64,000 nucleotides of DNA from Impatiens glandulifera. Taxonomy: Eukaryota > Streptophyta > Magnoliopsida > Ericales > Balsaminaceae. Shown piece after piece: positions 21,951 through 34,520 of this stretch. Positions within the stretch are counted from its first letter, which is position 1. Each line of letters starts with the position of its first letter. The notes beneath the pieces were generated by a model, which saw nothing but the letters and a program-made list of their open reading frames with translations, was not told the DNA's origin and ran no database searches. Position numbers and translations under genes: made by a program. The stretch covers positions 143,848,972 to 143,912,971 of the forward strand of contig NC_061862.1 in assembly GCF_907164915.1 (NCBI RefSeq), given 5' to 3'.

Positions 21951-23400
21951 TGATTTATTAAAGTAGAATTGACTATTTCACTAATATTTTAAATTTTTCA
22001 ACCAATAATTAATAATGTGATATAATTTATAATTATATTATTAATTTATTTTTATAATTAGATAATTGTTATTGTCATTTTATATTAATTTTAGTTTAAT
22101 AGTTATATTTTAATGATTAAATTATATTTAATATTTGTTTATGTATAACAAATAACACATTATTTCAAATTACTTTAATATTTTCCAAGAGTAATTATTA
22201 TTGTTACAAATAAATAATTATAAAATTAATATAATTAAGTTTAGAATATATATATATATATATATAACACCAAAAAAAGAATAATGTATGTTTTTTTTTA
22301 AATATGAAACATAAATAATATTTTTTACTCTAATAATAATTTTTCAATTTTCAATTAACATTACATAAAATCTATAATTACTTAAATAACTCATAAAACT
22401 TTAGTTTAAAATCATTTAATAATGATTACATAGTAATATTTATATATTTTTTTCTTAAATTAATTAATATTATTGCATAAAATGTATGGTAAGAACAAAT
22501 ACTAGTTACCTCTTAAGTGATGAAAATGTATTATGTTGATAGAACTCTGAAGATGCCAATATACTAAAAACTATATTTTGATAGATGATTGATCCAAATG
22601 ATATAATTAGCTCATACAAATATTTTCCTTTTCATTATTATTGTTATTAAATTATAAGTTAATTAGTAAATAATAGTATTTATTTATTTTTAAGTAATAT
22701 ATTGATATTAATTAAAATATGCATATCTTAACCAAGAATAAAATATTTATTTTTATTTTATTATTAAATCTAAATTTCATAAATTATTTAAATTATGAAA
22801 ATTAAAATTATTTAATAATACTATAAATAATATCATTAAAAAATATGTAATAAAATTAAAATTAAAAAGTAACAAAACATTTAAATTTATATCATCATTT
22901 TAGTTGAGAAAAAAATGACTCTTATTCAAAAACTATATATATATATAAAATATACACAACTAATATAATTTTTTATACTTCATACTAAAAATGTAAAAAT
23001 ATATATAACTTATTAAAACTTTTTTTTTAAATAATAATATCCGTGCCTAAATTAACAAATGTCATGAATTAAATTTTGAAAAAAAAATTATTAGATTAAA
23101 ATTTTAAGCCATTACTTTGAGCGCCCTAATAGTTACCTGAATTAGAAAAATAAATAAAATAAGAACTCTTTATATATATACAAGTTTTTTTAATCTTTAA
23201 ATTATATAATATCATTATAAAATTAAATTATTATTATTTTATTAAACTATAATATAAATAGTAAATAATATTAATTATTTAATATAATCTGATTATAAAA
23301 ATTAACATTATTACAATTACATAAAATTAATTAAGAATAATTATAATAAATTTATATAATTACAATAATATACCAACAAGATTTCATCCATTATCAAAAT
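21950..23400. other. Very AT-rich DNA, no gene seen
   Basis: This is mostly A and T with short TA runs (for example 22248-22265) and no open frame of note. It is conserved as plain sequence in repeat C copy 2 (46545-48050). Confidence 0.7.
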
Positions 23401-25170
23401 TCATTTATTTTTATAAACCACCAATAAAGATCAACATGACAACATCTACACCTATATAACAACATAAAAAAAATAATGATGACATTTACACTCATTCAAC
23501 AATATATAAAAAATTGAAAATGATGACATTATTGTTATGCAGGCATAACTCGCCAACAATTCTTTTTTTGGTTGAGTTGAGCCCTAAAAATAAAAAATGA
23601 CAACATATATCGCTATATAACAACCTTTAAAATATTGAAGATGGCTTCTCCCAGGGAGAGACTAGAAAATATAAGTAGGGTGGACTTAAAATAAAATTAA
23701 ATAATATTTTTTTTTTCAATTAACTAAAAAAAATTAAGGAACATATGAGATTTAAAAATATGAATGCATTAGCCGTAGTAAAATATTGTTATTATTATTA
23801 AAATATTAGTATTTTTTTTTTTAAGTATATAGATGATGTTAATTATTTTTTTAAAATTAGTTATTTATTATATATATTATTTGGACATAAAATTAATAAA
23901 CACCCTTTAAGATATATACAATTACCTAAAAAAACTATATCTAAATAATTAAACTTTAATATATATATATATATTAATAATAATATAGATATTAATAATA
24001 ATCAAAACATATTCGAGTTTGTTTTTTTTCGAAATATTTTACCCAAAATTTAATATTTTTCACATTTTACTTTATTTATCTCATTATTTCTTTTAACTAT
24101 TAAATAGTAAGATACTCTTTATTTAATATATTTTATTATATCTTTATATTTTATATATTTAAAAATTTTAAACTTATCTTTTTATCTGATGTATTTAAAA
24201 GGTGAAATGATTAAAATTTTAAAAATTAATTTAAAAGCAAATAAACTTTTCATATAAATCTCAGCTAAAAAAAATCAAATAAACTTCCACTTAAAACTCT
24301 TATAAAAATTAAGTCTCCCTCCCTCAAAAATTCTAATACATTCTAATAATATGTTCTTTCCATAATTGATGCTTTATAAATAATAATAACTAAAAATTTG
24401 GGGTGGGCTTAAGTCCAAGGCCGGACCTGGGTAAGCCCAACAAGACCTTGGACTACGGCAACCCACTTTCCAGGGCAGTTCAATTATTAAAATTAATAAG
24501 ATATTTTTATTAAATTTGTTATAATTTTAAATAAAAGTTGTTATTGCTTAGTGGTGAAAGATAAGTATTTTCAAAATGTTTAGTTGATCATGAGTTCAAA
24601 TCTCATTTAAAGTTATTATTTTTTTAATCCATTTTTAAAATAGACTTAGGGCAACAATATTTTCAATCTTTTTTTTACTCAACAATATTTTCAATCTTTT
24701 TTTTACTCGAGGTTGGAGCAGCCCAAATCTCAGGGCAGCACTGCTTAAGCCCCTCAGCCCAAGCGTACGTAAGCCCCTCAGCCCAAGCGTACGTACGTTC
24801 CTGGCTTCTACGGTTATGTAACAATGGGTTAAAGATAGAAGAGGATGACATTGCAACTATGCAACTAATGTTAAAGATTGAAGATGTGACATCTACAATT
24901 ATTCCATTAATGCTAATGATCGAGGGTGGCGATATCTACGACTATACAACCATTACTAAAGATCGGAGATGACGACAACTACATATATGAAACCACAACT
25001 AAAGATGTAAGATGAAAACATATATTGTTATGCAACCATAGATAAAGAGAGAAGATGATGACATCTACGGCTATGAACAACCGCTAAAGATCGAAGGTGG
25101 TGACATTTACATCTATGCAACTCAATAAAGATCGAAGATGACAACATCTATGCCTATTAAACATCACTTT
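23400..25170. repeat. AAAGATCGAAGATGACGACATC minisatellite, split by other elements
   Basis: A degenerate 42-43 base unit built around AAAGATCGAAGATGACGACA and TCTACGGCTATGCAACCA is repeated about eight times at 24840-25165 and, more decayed, at 23410-23660. The two parts are separated by AT-rich DNA, a SINE-like stretch and GC-rich ends, so the array was probably interrupted by insertion. The copy 2 equivalents are 48050-48280 and 49220-49385. Confidence 0.6.
24415..24800. mobile_element. SINE-like or composite element with pol III-type boxes
   Basis: TTGCTTAGTGGTGAA (from 24543) resembles a tRNA-type A box and TGAGTTCAAATCT (24591-24603) a B box, about 45 bases apart. Copy 2 has GGGTTCAAATC at the B box position, nearer the usual GGTTCGANTCC. 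GC-rich flanks (AAGGCCGGACCTGGG on the left, CAGGGCAGCACTGC on the right) look like ends of a separate small DNA element. Two short exact tandem duplications lie in the right part, one of them AAGCCCCTCAGCCCAAGCGT. Confidence 0.4.
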
Positions 25171-25402
25171 TCATTTCACATGACTTATATATATTTGTGT
25201 CTACTTGTTTGATGTTCAATTTTTTTTAATAAACCAACACTCTTATTAGATCTATCAAAAATAAAATTTTCTTTACTCTACCACTTAATTGACCTCTTGA
25301 GACATGAAAATTACTTGAACAAAATAATAAATTCATACAAAAAAATGTTATTTTTGATAAATACGAGATTGTATGTTGTTGAATTATTTACACATGAATA
25401 AA

Positions 25403-25608
25403 AGAATCGTCACAATTGGAGTTGAAACGAAAAAATCATGAACAATATTGAAAATCATTTTCAAATAATTCATACACACGACTTCACCCAATCACGTCTC
25501 TCTTAGGACGCATCATTCAGCTTCATCCGCTCCATAGATGAATATGACGTTCAGGAACATGTCACTCATCAAGCCATCTCAGCCAAAGGATTAGTTGGTC
25601 AATCCGAC
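25403..25608. repeat. Dispersed repeat D, copy 2
   Basis: It is the partner of 5384-5600. It lies in the part of repeat C copy 1 that is missing from copy 2, so it was either inserted after duplication or removed from copy 2 by deletion. Confidence 0.75.
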
Positions 25609-26209
25609 TGGGGAGGGGATCTACTTTACCTTATTATGTGTCCAATCATGTGCCTTAACCTTTAATATCATTTCTCTCGTCTTCTTATGCCGTTAAGTCA
25701 ACCAATTTACAAAATAACTTAGTTTACTTTAACTATAATTTATTCATTTATTCTTAAACTAACATGCTTTATTGTTCAAATTCAGTTTTTTTTAATTACT
25801 TAATTAATATATTTCGCTTTGTGTTGAAACGAGAGATGATGATTGTGAGTGTGTTAGTTCTCTTTTATTCCATAATTTTTTTTTATTAATATATTTATAT
25901 TTAAAATTATTATATATATATATATATTTAGATTATTATTTTTTTATAAATTTGATTTATATATTTAAATTATTATTTTTATAAATTTGATGTATATATT
26001 TAAATTATTATTTTTATAAATGGCCCAATTCGAAAATTCCCAAAATTTGACTTAAAAACAGTTTTTAGAAATTGATCTTTGTAGAGGTTGATTGATCATG
26101 ATTAGAGTTAGGACTTTTGTTTCCCATAACTATATGAACTAACTGTAACTTACCTATCATGATTCCATGATCTGTATCAAAAATTATAAAACCTACAACT
26201 TTTGACCAA

Positions 26210-26760
26210 TTCAAGAACACTCGGTTCTTGAGGACCGAGTCTTGTGGGACTGGGACCGATAAACATGATCGAGAATCCTTGGTCCTGACCAAAACCTAGA
26301 ACCGAGAAAATTACCTATGACCGAGGAACCTAGACCGAGTTTTCTGACCTAGGATCGATGTTCTTGAGTTTGACCGAGGATCACAACCGATGCTCTTAAG
26401 CTAGGACCGAAGAATAGGACTGGATTTTCTAACATAGGACTGAGTACTCCCTTTAACCTATGATTGATGTTTCTAACCTAGGACCATGCATTCTTTAACC
26501 CTAAGATTAAGAACATATTAACCCTAGGACCAAAGCATGAGACCCGTAAACTTGACCTAGGACCGAGCCACCCTACTCTAGGACCGAGTAGTACGAGTTC
26601 GTGACCAAGCCTCCCGAACCTAGGACCGAGCTCTCCGGTCCTCGACCAAGCGACCCGAGCCCTAATCTAGACCATCCCAATTTAGAACGAGCCAGTCCAA
26701 ACCTAATTCGACCAAACCAGATCCAAACCCTAGGACTTTGGTCCTAGAGGCCTGTTTGGT
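26210..26760. repeat. CCTAGGACCGAG short-motif array
   Basis: The word CCTAGGACCGAG and close variants (TAGGACCGAAG, TAGGACTGAG, TAGGACCAAAG) occur about a dozen times at intervals of roughly 35-45 bases, always in the same direction. The spacers are unrelated. The copy at 49790-50340 has the same array. Reverse-complement versions (CTCGGTCCT) occur at 10855-10900, 15570-15655 and 29938-29975. It lies in noncoding DNA just before an LTR. Confidence 0.65.
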
Positions 26761-27097
26761 TCAAATTTTCAAAATCCAAAATTATTTTTATAATTTTGAA
26801 ACTCGAATCCATTTTAAAATCATCTCGGAAGGTCAGAAAATGATATTTAAATATTTTCGGGATATATCTTATACCAACATTTTGGCTAAGACCCCATTTT
26901 GAATTTATTTTTAAATTCTAACACATTTTCAATATTTTTCAGGGTTTTTACACAATTTTATATCAACACAATCGTAGGTACCCTTTTAAATAATTTTGTA
27001 CAATTATATACGTAATTTAAATCTATCCTTGTTTAGTACTCCCAGACTACTAACTGAAGAAAATAAATGCTATAAATAAATTTTATGATAGCCAAAT

Positions 27098-27420
27098 TGT
27101 TAGGATCGAAGACAACAGTAGAAGGGGAGTTGAATACTGTTGTTCTATTTTTTGCTTGAATGCGATTTTAATCCTATTAAGGATTGCAAATCTGTTTATA
27201 TTCTTGGACAAATCGCAACAAGCTCTTGAACGGTTTCAAGTGCGGAAAATACTTACAGGATTTTAAGCGGAGGATATAAGAATGAATGGAGCAATGAAAA
27301 GAGAACTCAAGATTTTATGGATGTTCAGTTATAAAAACTCATACGTCACCCCTTATTCCGTTTCCAGAAGGATTCTACTATAAGACTTTGATTTGTATAG
27401 ACGTTACACAAACCCACTTA
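27098..27420 (-). repeat. Partial Sirevirus-like LTR
   Basis: It starts TGTTAGGATCGAAGAC, as the full LTR at 50683 does, and carries the shared block TTTTATGGATGTTC...TACGTCACCCCTT...AGAAGGATT at 27312-27373. It breaks off near 27420, where about 1,180 bases found at 51005-52183 are missing. The left flank is the same in both repeat C copies, so this LTR inserted before the duplication. Confidence 0.8.
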
Positions 27421-27810
27421 GAAATTGATACACAATTCATATGCTTAGATAATGAAACAAGATTCATATACTTAGAAATTAAAACACCACTTAGAATAGG
27501 GAAAAATAAATTAGTGAAGAAGACCATTACCGAGAGTATTTGAGATAATCTTTCGGTATTTGGTGCAAAAACCAACAGATTTACCCATTTCTTTCGACTT
27601 TGGCCTTAATTATCTAAAAATTTTAAAAGTGCTTGGAGGTCCAATATCGATAGAATTGGGTAACTCTTTCGGCATTACTCTTAAATACCGATTGATTCAA
27701 TTCAAATCATTCGGTATTTGATCCATTCAAATATTGTGCGGAATGTAAGAAAGTGATGAACAAATAAGTAAAATAATTAACAAATTGAATTAATTTTCTT
27801 TGCTGCCTAG

Positions 27811-27990
27811 GCAAATTAATGTGACTAGCTAGAAACATATCAGTAGGACCCAATACTTACGAACTTAAGAATGCATTAGGAATTGCACAGCACCATGATG
27901 CTGTTAGTGGCACGACTAAACAACATACAACGAATGAATGATTACTCCAAACGCTTGGTCATTGGAGCTTCTGAGGTGTCTGGCCTTTTA
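27811..27990 (+). pseudogene. Alpha-mannosidase (GH38) fragment, copy 2
   Basis: Only the second exon-like piece is present. It encodes SAGPNTYELKNALGIAQHHD and runs on into AVSGT, with the usual HHDAVSGT of the family intact. The same 4-base GAAT duplication that breaks copy 1 is present, followed out of frame by NDYSKRL. The first piece was left out because the duplication joint falls in the intron. The acceptor reads TGCCTAG. It cannot make an enzyme. Confidence 0.8.
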
Positions 27991-28401
27991 TTATCAAATA
28001 CTTATAACCTTTTATTATCTGAGGTCATTGCCAAATTGCATCGTTATTCTCACTGCGTTAGGTTTATACTTGGTTCTTGCAAAATTCTTTTTTTTAAAGA
28101 AACAATTAATTAGTTTTTAACTTAATTAATAAGGTGTTATTGACTCTATTCTTGGGATTGGGCTGTCAATAAACAAGGCCTTAAACAAGGCCTTGCAAGT
28201 AATATTTAAATGATTATGTAAAAAAAAAATTTGAAGAAGCGGTCATGAATTTATTTGAAACAATATTTCTTTTAAACTTTATTCAAGAGGGAGGAGACGG
28301 ATTTATAAGGGTTAATGAATTTCATTTATAAGTTTTAATTTTAATGCATATGTGTTAAAAAGTCATAATTCATGTTTTGAATGGGTTGAAGAAGCTTTGG
28401 G

Positions 28402-29385
28402 TGTAAGGGGAGAATCGGAAATGGTGGTTGGTGGAAGAGAGAGAATCGAATATGGTAGAAGATGAAACAGAAGTACTGTTGGAGATGAGGTTAAAAGACT
28501 GCTAAGAAAAAATTGATGACATTTAAATATTATATTATATTAAATAATAAAAAATGAAATAATTTAACTGATTTATATATAAATTAACGCCGTTAATTTG
28601 AGAGTTTTAAATATAATAAAAAAAAAGGTTAAGGACATGACTTAAAACGAAAAAAATTAGAAAAGTCCGAAATTTGACAAAATTGTTCAAATTTAATCTT
28701 AAATTTATCATTTATCCCATTTCTAAATATAAAACAATATTATATTATAACAATTCAGATCATAACATCATTAAATTGAAATCAAGCAAGAACACTTAAA
28801 GAACATGCATGTTTCTGGTCATATTTTTATTCTATTTTATTTGTGAGTCAAAAACATGTTAGAATTGTATAATATTTTGATATATTATCTTCTTTACGCC
28901 AAGAACATGAAGTATACTTATTTTGGGGTCGGTTTTGAGTTTTTTATTTATTTTTGGTCATACCTTATTGGGATGACCTGATTTTTTTATATGCTATCTC
29001 ATTTACCTAAATAAACATAGCTACCAAATTTAAGCCAAAATCAGATCAAAAGATTGAAAATTCGAAAAAAAAAAAAGATTTAAAGTATCAAGACCATGCG
29101 TATTTGGGTTAGTTTTATATTTTTTTTTTCTACTAAACCCTATTGGAATGACCTAAATTCTTTTATATGTTTTTCTATTTACAGAAACTTATGTGTACAA
29201 AAGAATTCATTTAAAAATTTACACCAAGATCAAAACTAATTTTTTTTAACGCAAAATTCATCTAACCTAAGTGGGTATTTTTTCATTCCCAATACAACAC
29301 ATAGTTGGGTATCTTTTCAACCCTACATATATAATTTAGGTTATGAGTATCTTTTTAACCCCGAAGTAATATAAAATAAAAACAA
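28402..29385. other. Extra 980-base piece in repeat B copy 2, no gene seen
   Basis: This part is absent from copy 1 at position 10305. It has no open frame of note. Around 28640-28720 it shares words (AGAAAAGTCCGAAATTTGACAAAATTG) in inverted form with 9015-9060, which suggests a common dispersed element. Its right end, GTAATATAAAATAAAAAC, is the point where the third B copy is joined at 54205. No clear terminal repeats or target duplication were found, so a deletion in copy 1 is as likely as an insertion. Confidence 0.5.
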
Positions 29386-31929
29386 TAATCATCAACTTAA
29401 AAAGCTAAAGATAATAAAACCATACAACAATAAATAGAGCAACCCACACATGCAATTTTAATTTAAAATTGAATTACAAAGAAGATGGAGATCAAGATCC
29501 TTACAAATTGTCTTGGAATCTTAAAAGATCCAATTGAATTGAAATACAAAACCAAATTTAGACCCCACTAACAGGAGTTTCGGTTTTGGAGGGGGTAGAA
29601 AACTAAAGATGGAGGCTATGGGTTTTTGCTTGAAGAAGAGGGAAAAATAAAGTTAAATTAAATGTCTATTGACCTAAACAAGGGTGGGGATATTTGTAGT
29701 AAATCCAAGTCCAAGCACATTTACTCCTTGGTTATTGCTTGGCCAAGTCTTGATCGACCATGTCTAAGTTGTTGGCTAACGACTTATACCCTTGATTGAC
29801 CATGGTCTAAGTTTTTGGTTGACAACTTAAGCAATTTGATTTTTTTTTCCAAATTCAAATTTCCCTCAGCTTTTAACGTCACATGGCCCTCTTTTGACTT
29901 CAACTTGACCAAATTTTGGAATTGATTGCAGCCCTCCTTGGATCCTCGGTCGGACTCTTGGCCGGGCTCTCGATCAGATCTTCCAACTATATTTTTGTGT
30001 TTTTCAAATTCACCCTTTTGATTCATCAATCCTACAAAATTGAAAAAATGCTAATCAATTAATTTATTATAAAATAATCATAACTAACAAATTAATTAAA
30101 AGCAAAGAAAGACCTAGTCAAAAATTAATTTTAAAAGAATTTTATCAAAACTAAATAATTAAATTATTGCAATAAAATAGAATAAAGACTTAGTCTTATA
30201 CCCAAATATACTTTACACTTCTAATTGACTAGAAATAGAAATTGACTCCTAAAATAATTATTTAGTCTAATAGATATAAAGACCTAATCAACCCTCAGTT
30301 GTTTTTGTTGCGGCCACGAAGCTCCCAAGAGCGGAGTTGGCCCATCTTGAGCATACGGATCAGATAATGAAGGCCTAAACCAATCTCTACTAAGGTGGTG
30401 TACATCTCAACCGCATTGGAGATACTTTAGTAGGTGATGGGGCATAGCGTTCCCCGGTCTCCCTTGGCTTTTATTTATTCCGGGATAAAGGAATGACATC
30501 CTAAGGGCTAAAGTAATCCAGTCCGACACCCTAGCGCCTAAGTCACCCCGTATGGTAGGAATGAATAAGATCAAGGAGGAGTGAACAGAGGAAAAAAGGC
30601 GATAAGCGAACCGGATTCTCGAGCGAAAGCCGCAAAGAATACTCCACTTTCTTACCAAATCTCTCCTTATTTTGGGTACATACCTCCTGCATGTACTTAT
30701 TGATTCATTTCCCTCTCCACCTACTTCATACAAATTAATTTGTTAAAATTAACTTATAAACTAACTATTTATTATTTTTTTCTATTAAGACTTAAAATAA
30801 TTTCTAATTAAAATCTAATTAAAAATTATCTTAAATAATTAAGTATAATATTAGCTCAAACTATTTTAATTTAGACAATTGTCATATTATTTTATTAACA
30901 TCCGAAATCAAGTCTTTTAAAAATTCTAATTAACACCTCAAGGACCCTAAAATAATTGCTCAATGTACAATGTGCCCGTATATGAATTTTGTATAACACT
31001 AGGCTTAGAATTTAAAAAAATATAAATAATAAAATACGGGAGTACAAAATGAATGTCTATAGTTGGGGTGCAAAATGCCCGAAGTAATATCACAAGATTA
31101 GTAATATGAGATATTCATCCGGATACAAATAATATTGGTGGTTGAATATGTGAATGGGATGCTTGATTGACCGAAGTCACGATATGAGATGTCCGATTAG
31201 ATTGGCAGTTGGTTTTCCTAAGTGATGGTAAAAGAGGTTGCGGTAATGATATAAGATGGTTAAGGTACAAAAATACTCGAAATGTGATCACAAGAGTAGT
31301 AATGAGAGGTCCATTGGAGAATAAATAATATATGTGGTTAAATATGTGAATGAGATTGTTGGTTGACCAAAGAAGTGAGGTAAAAGAAGTCGATGATGAT
31401 GAGATGGTTGATTGGTTTACCAAACTTGGAGGTTAAAGATGTTGGTATTGATGATTGGGTGCAAACACAAGGGCACGATATTAGTATTATGAGAGGTTTG
31501 TTAGAGAATAAAGGATATTGGTGGTTCAATGTGAACAATATTTACGAAACTCATCATATCTTGAAATTCGTCTTTAGTGTATTTTTTAGAATTATTAATA
31601 TCGGGTGTTGTTTCTTGCACTAGACTAGTTAGTTTTGGGGGATTCGATATTGAAGGGGTAGTGCAGTGAAAAAATGGGGGGAATGTAGTTAGGTGGTTTT
31701 GGGTGAAGATATGATTGAAGTGGGAGGAATTGGGTGAGGATAGGGTTAGTGGGGGCTAACAAGCCGATGAGTTTGGATTTGGGTTATGATGTATGTTAGA
31801 TGACATGTTATTCTTACGTCTTCTCGTGTAGGATATTGGGAAAAGTTATATCGGTTGATATCTAGGTCGTCCATGTGACAACTCACATCTCTTCAATGCG
31901 TCGGTTCGCATTCTAAGACGCGCCCATAT

Positions 31930-32046
31930 GTGGCCTAAAAATATGACTTCTCAAATCAAACTTTCATTTCACGCGATCTGCTCTCTCTCCCTTACAATAT
32001 TTCTCAAAATCTTCAAGCTATTCGATCAAACTCTTCAACTTCAAAA
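31930..32046 (+). promoter_or_regulatory. Possible promoter and leader of third ORF A
   Basis: CCTAAAAATATGAC at 31934-31947 is a weak TATA-like box about 105 bases before the ATG at 32047. A CTCTCTCTCCC pyrimidine leader and an AAAAATGGG start context follow. The sense copies at 36680 and 35547 have a comparable layout with better boxes. Confidence 0.35.
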
Positions 32047-34520
32047 ATGGGTCGTGACTCCGCTCTCTTCGTCCACATTACTCAAGTTAATTTCGAAGAA
32101 ATTCGACACAACGGGTCGGAAGAAGCCCGATATGTCTTAGGGCTAATCTCTGCTTCCGGTCTGGAACAGTTTCTAAACGGACCGTACATCATCTATCAAA
32201 ATGCGGTGACGGAGTTTTTCGCCAATGCGACTCTCACTGACGAAACCATCACTACGACGGTCGGTGGACAAACCGTTGAGATCACAAAGGAACTAATTGT
32301 TGAAGTATTTCACCTACCGACAAAAGGTATTGATGTCACCAAAGGTGGTGATGAAGATGAACGATTGGCGGTTTGTTTTGACCTGTCTTGCACCAACGAA
32401 CCGATAGTGGTTTCCGGCAAGAAAGGAGACCTGAAACCGGAATACAGGCCACTATGCGACATCATCTCCAAATCGATTCAGGCAATGGGAGGTAATTTCG
32501 ACAGTCTCACCAGTTTCAAAATTGACACGATGGTCGTAATCGTCAAAGGAGAAGCGATAGATTGGGCGGAGATGATCTTTTCCAACCTCTGGGAGATGGT
32601 AGGTTCCGACTCTAACCGGTCTCGGGGGTATGCCATCCCTCTAGGCAAATTATTACTTCACCTTAATATCCAAACCGGTCCAGGGATTATTCTACCGAAT
32701 AGAAGGATAGTGAAATCCGACAGCTTTACCACCAAGACAAAGAAAGTCTCGGCAAGTAAGCGGCCGACGAAGAAAACTCAACAAAAGAAGAAGAAAACTC
32801 TGGTGGCAGAAGGAACTAGAAGTGAAAGAACAACATCGGTTCCTCGGGCATACGGATCTCTAAACATTCCGGCTGATATTCCAAACCCGAATATTTCAAC
32901 GACCATCATCTCGAGCCGTTCCAAGGACAACTCCGATCATCCGGTCAACACCCCCACATCACCTGCTCATGAAATCGAAGAAGAACGGTCAAACATTGCT
33001 GACATGGCTTGCAGCAAAGGGAAGGAGAAATTAGTTGAGTATGCAGATGACGAGGAGGAAAGAATTCCAGATATACATTCTGAAACTAAAACCGGTCCGG
33101 TCGGTCGACCGGAAACAGTAGAAGACGCACTACAAGAGATGGGGGATGCCTTTATTTCTAAAGTTTTCAAAACCTCACAACGGAGGGATATAAACGATGC
33201 GACATATTCTTTAAATGGGCAGCTATGAGAGCGGGAACCGGATTTGCCGATATGTTTCCAGACTGCCCGGTAAACTTAAAATGGGACACACTGGTGGAGT
33301 TTGACAACTCGGCTTTTGAGCTGGCGAGGACAAAGAATGTCGCGGTTGCTCTTAAGAGAGGACCGCTTGTAGAAGTTCATGCCCGGTTGATGGTATTCAA
33401 CAAATCTATTCTTTGCATTCAACAACAACCGCAAAAACGGTCCCTTATTGATCAGATGGTACTAGATGCACTGCAGCAATCGATTCTTGAAATGGAAGAA
33501 ACAATGACTCGGCTGGAATCAGAGACCAGTCAGGAAGATGACGTTCCGCACCCCTCTCGGTCAGGTCTTAACAATGCGGATGACGTGCAAAGGCCAGAGC
33601 CTAACACCGGTCAATCTTCAAGAAAGGAAGCTAATTCCTCTCCACCACCCACATCCCCGGCCAGGACTTCTTCAAGTAAGTCCCCCGAACACCAACATGC
33701 CAACATTGAAACGGACAATCTGGTGTCCGGTCAGAATGATCCACCGCACAACAATTCTCCGGCAGAGTCTGTTGTAACTAGAATGATCAGGGAATGCTTT
33801 GACAAGTTCTTTCAAGAATCTATTACTCCATGGAAAGCTATGATGAAAGAACAGACATAATCATCGCATCAGTTGATTGAACTTGCGATTCAACGGATTG
33901 AGGCTATTGAAGAATTAAATGATGTAACCGACTCCTCCTTAAAAGCGGTTTCGGCACAACTTGAAGAACTCATAGCGGCTAAGTTGGCAGCCGACGAAGA
34001 AAAGATCAAGTCAAATGAGATTGCATCCCGGAAGATTCAGGAAGAAGAGGATGAAAGGATAAGAATTCTAAAGGAACGGGAACAATCGGATGCGGAAATG
34101 GCCCGAAAGGTCAATGAAGAGGAAGAACACGCCAATCCAAACTTAACCAAACAAACTCCGATCCCGGCTGTCCATACAACGCGTGGTGAAACAAGAAAAA
34201 GAAAGGCGGCTGCGAAGAAGGCGGCTCAACAACTGTTGGATGACTGTGCGAATCCAACTGGTGCACCAACGGTCAACTTGGACGATGCGGATTCGGATGA
34301 AGATGAGGAAGATGTTTCTTCGCTGCAGAAACGGACGAGAGTTGTTCCGATTGTTGCAACGCCTATTCGTTCAGTACATCCATGCTCCTTTCCTCAACAG
34401 AATCCGGCCCATCGAGCACCTCCCTCAACACGGCGTGCACTAACAACAGCTCGCTCAAGCAATCGAGCTTCTTCTTCCAGACTGCGGGCTATGATCCGTG
34501 CAATCCAGGAAAAGGCGTAA
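32047..34520 (+). pseudogene. Retroelement third-ORF (env-position) protein, copy A
   Basis: Three open pieces form one gene. The first, 32047-33228 (393 codons), starts MGRDSALFVHITQVNFEEIR and holds the family domain, with EVFHLPTKG near residue 95 and IDWAEMIFSNLWEMV near 180. A lysine-rich basic stretch follows at about 235-265. The second, 33225-33860, is in the -1 frame and carries NVAVALKRGPLVEVHARL. The third, 33873-34520, is in the same frame as the second, split off only by one TAA at 33858. It has a long acidic, probably coiled-coil region (EEEDERIRILKEREQ) and a basic tail. A protein of the same plan lies at 61650-64000 between pol side and 3' LTR of a Sirevirus-like element, so this is probably that element's third ORF. 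Here it is antisense to the neighbouring pol. Its function is not known. Confidence 0.7.

Larger units (their letters stand above)
18787..27757. repeat. Segmental repeat C, copy 1
   Basis: It matches 42668-52520 in direct orientation, about 95 percent by eye in sampled lines. Differences worth noting: copy 2 gains 95 bases at 43552-43646 and a 1,072-bp MITE. Copy 1 keeps about 500 bases (20790-21290) and about 820 bases (24980-25800) missing from copy 2. Copy 1 lost about 1,180 bases of LTR and downstream DNA at 27421. The block ends in truncated retroelement DNA and passes into repeat B at 27758. Confidence 0.92.
27758..31867. repeat. Segmental repeat B, copy 2
   Basis: It is the partner of 9718-12802. 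The left joint fuses retroelement 3' noncoding DNA (ending GTGATGAACAA) to the alpha-mannosidase intron at a shared TGAACAA. The right joint at 31867 enters third-ORF DNA. It contains the pseudogene at 27811, the extra piece at 28402-29385 and the 190-bp tandem repeat at 31115-31538. Confidence 0.9.

Noticed and set aside
28402..29385. Insertion of a defined transposon in repeat B copy 2
   Set aside because: No terminal repeats or target duplication could be found; deletion in copy 1 explains the difference equally well.
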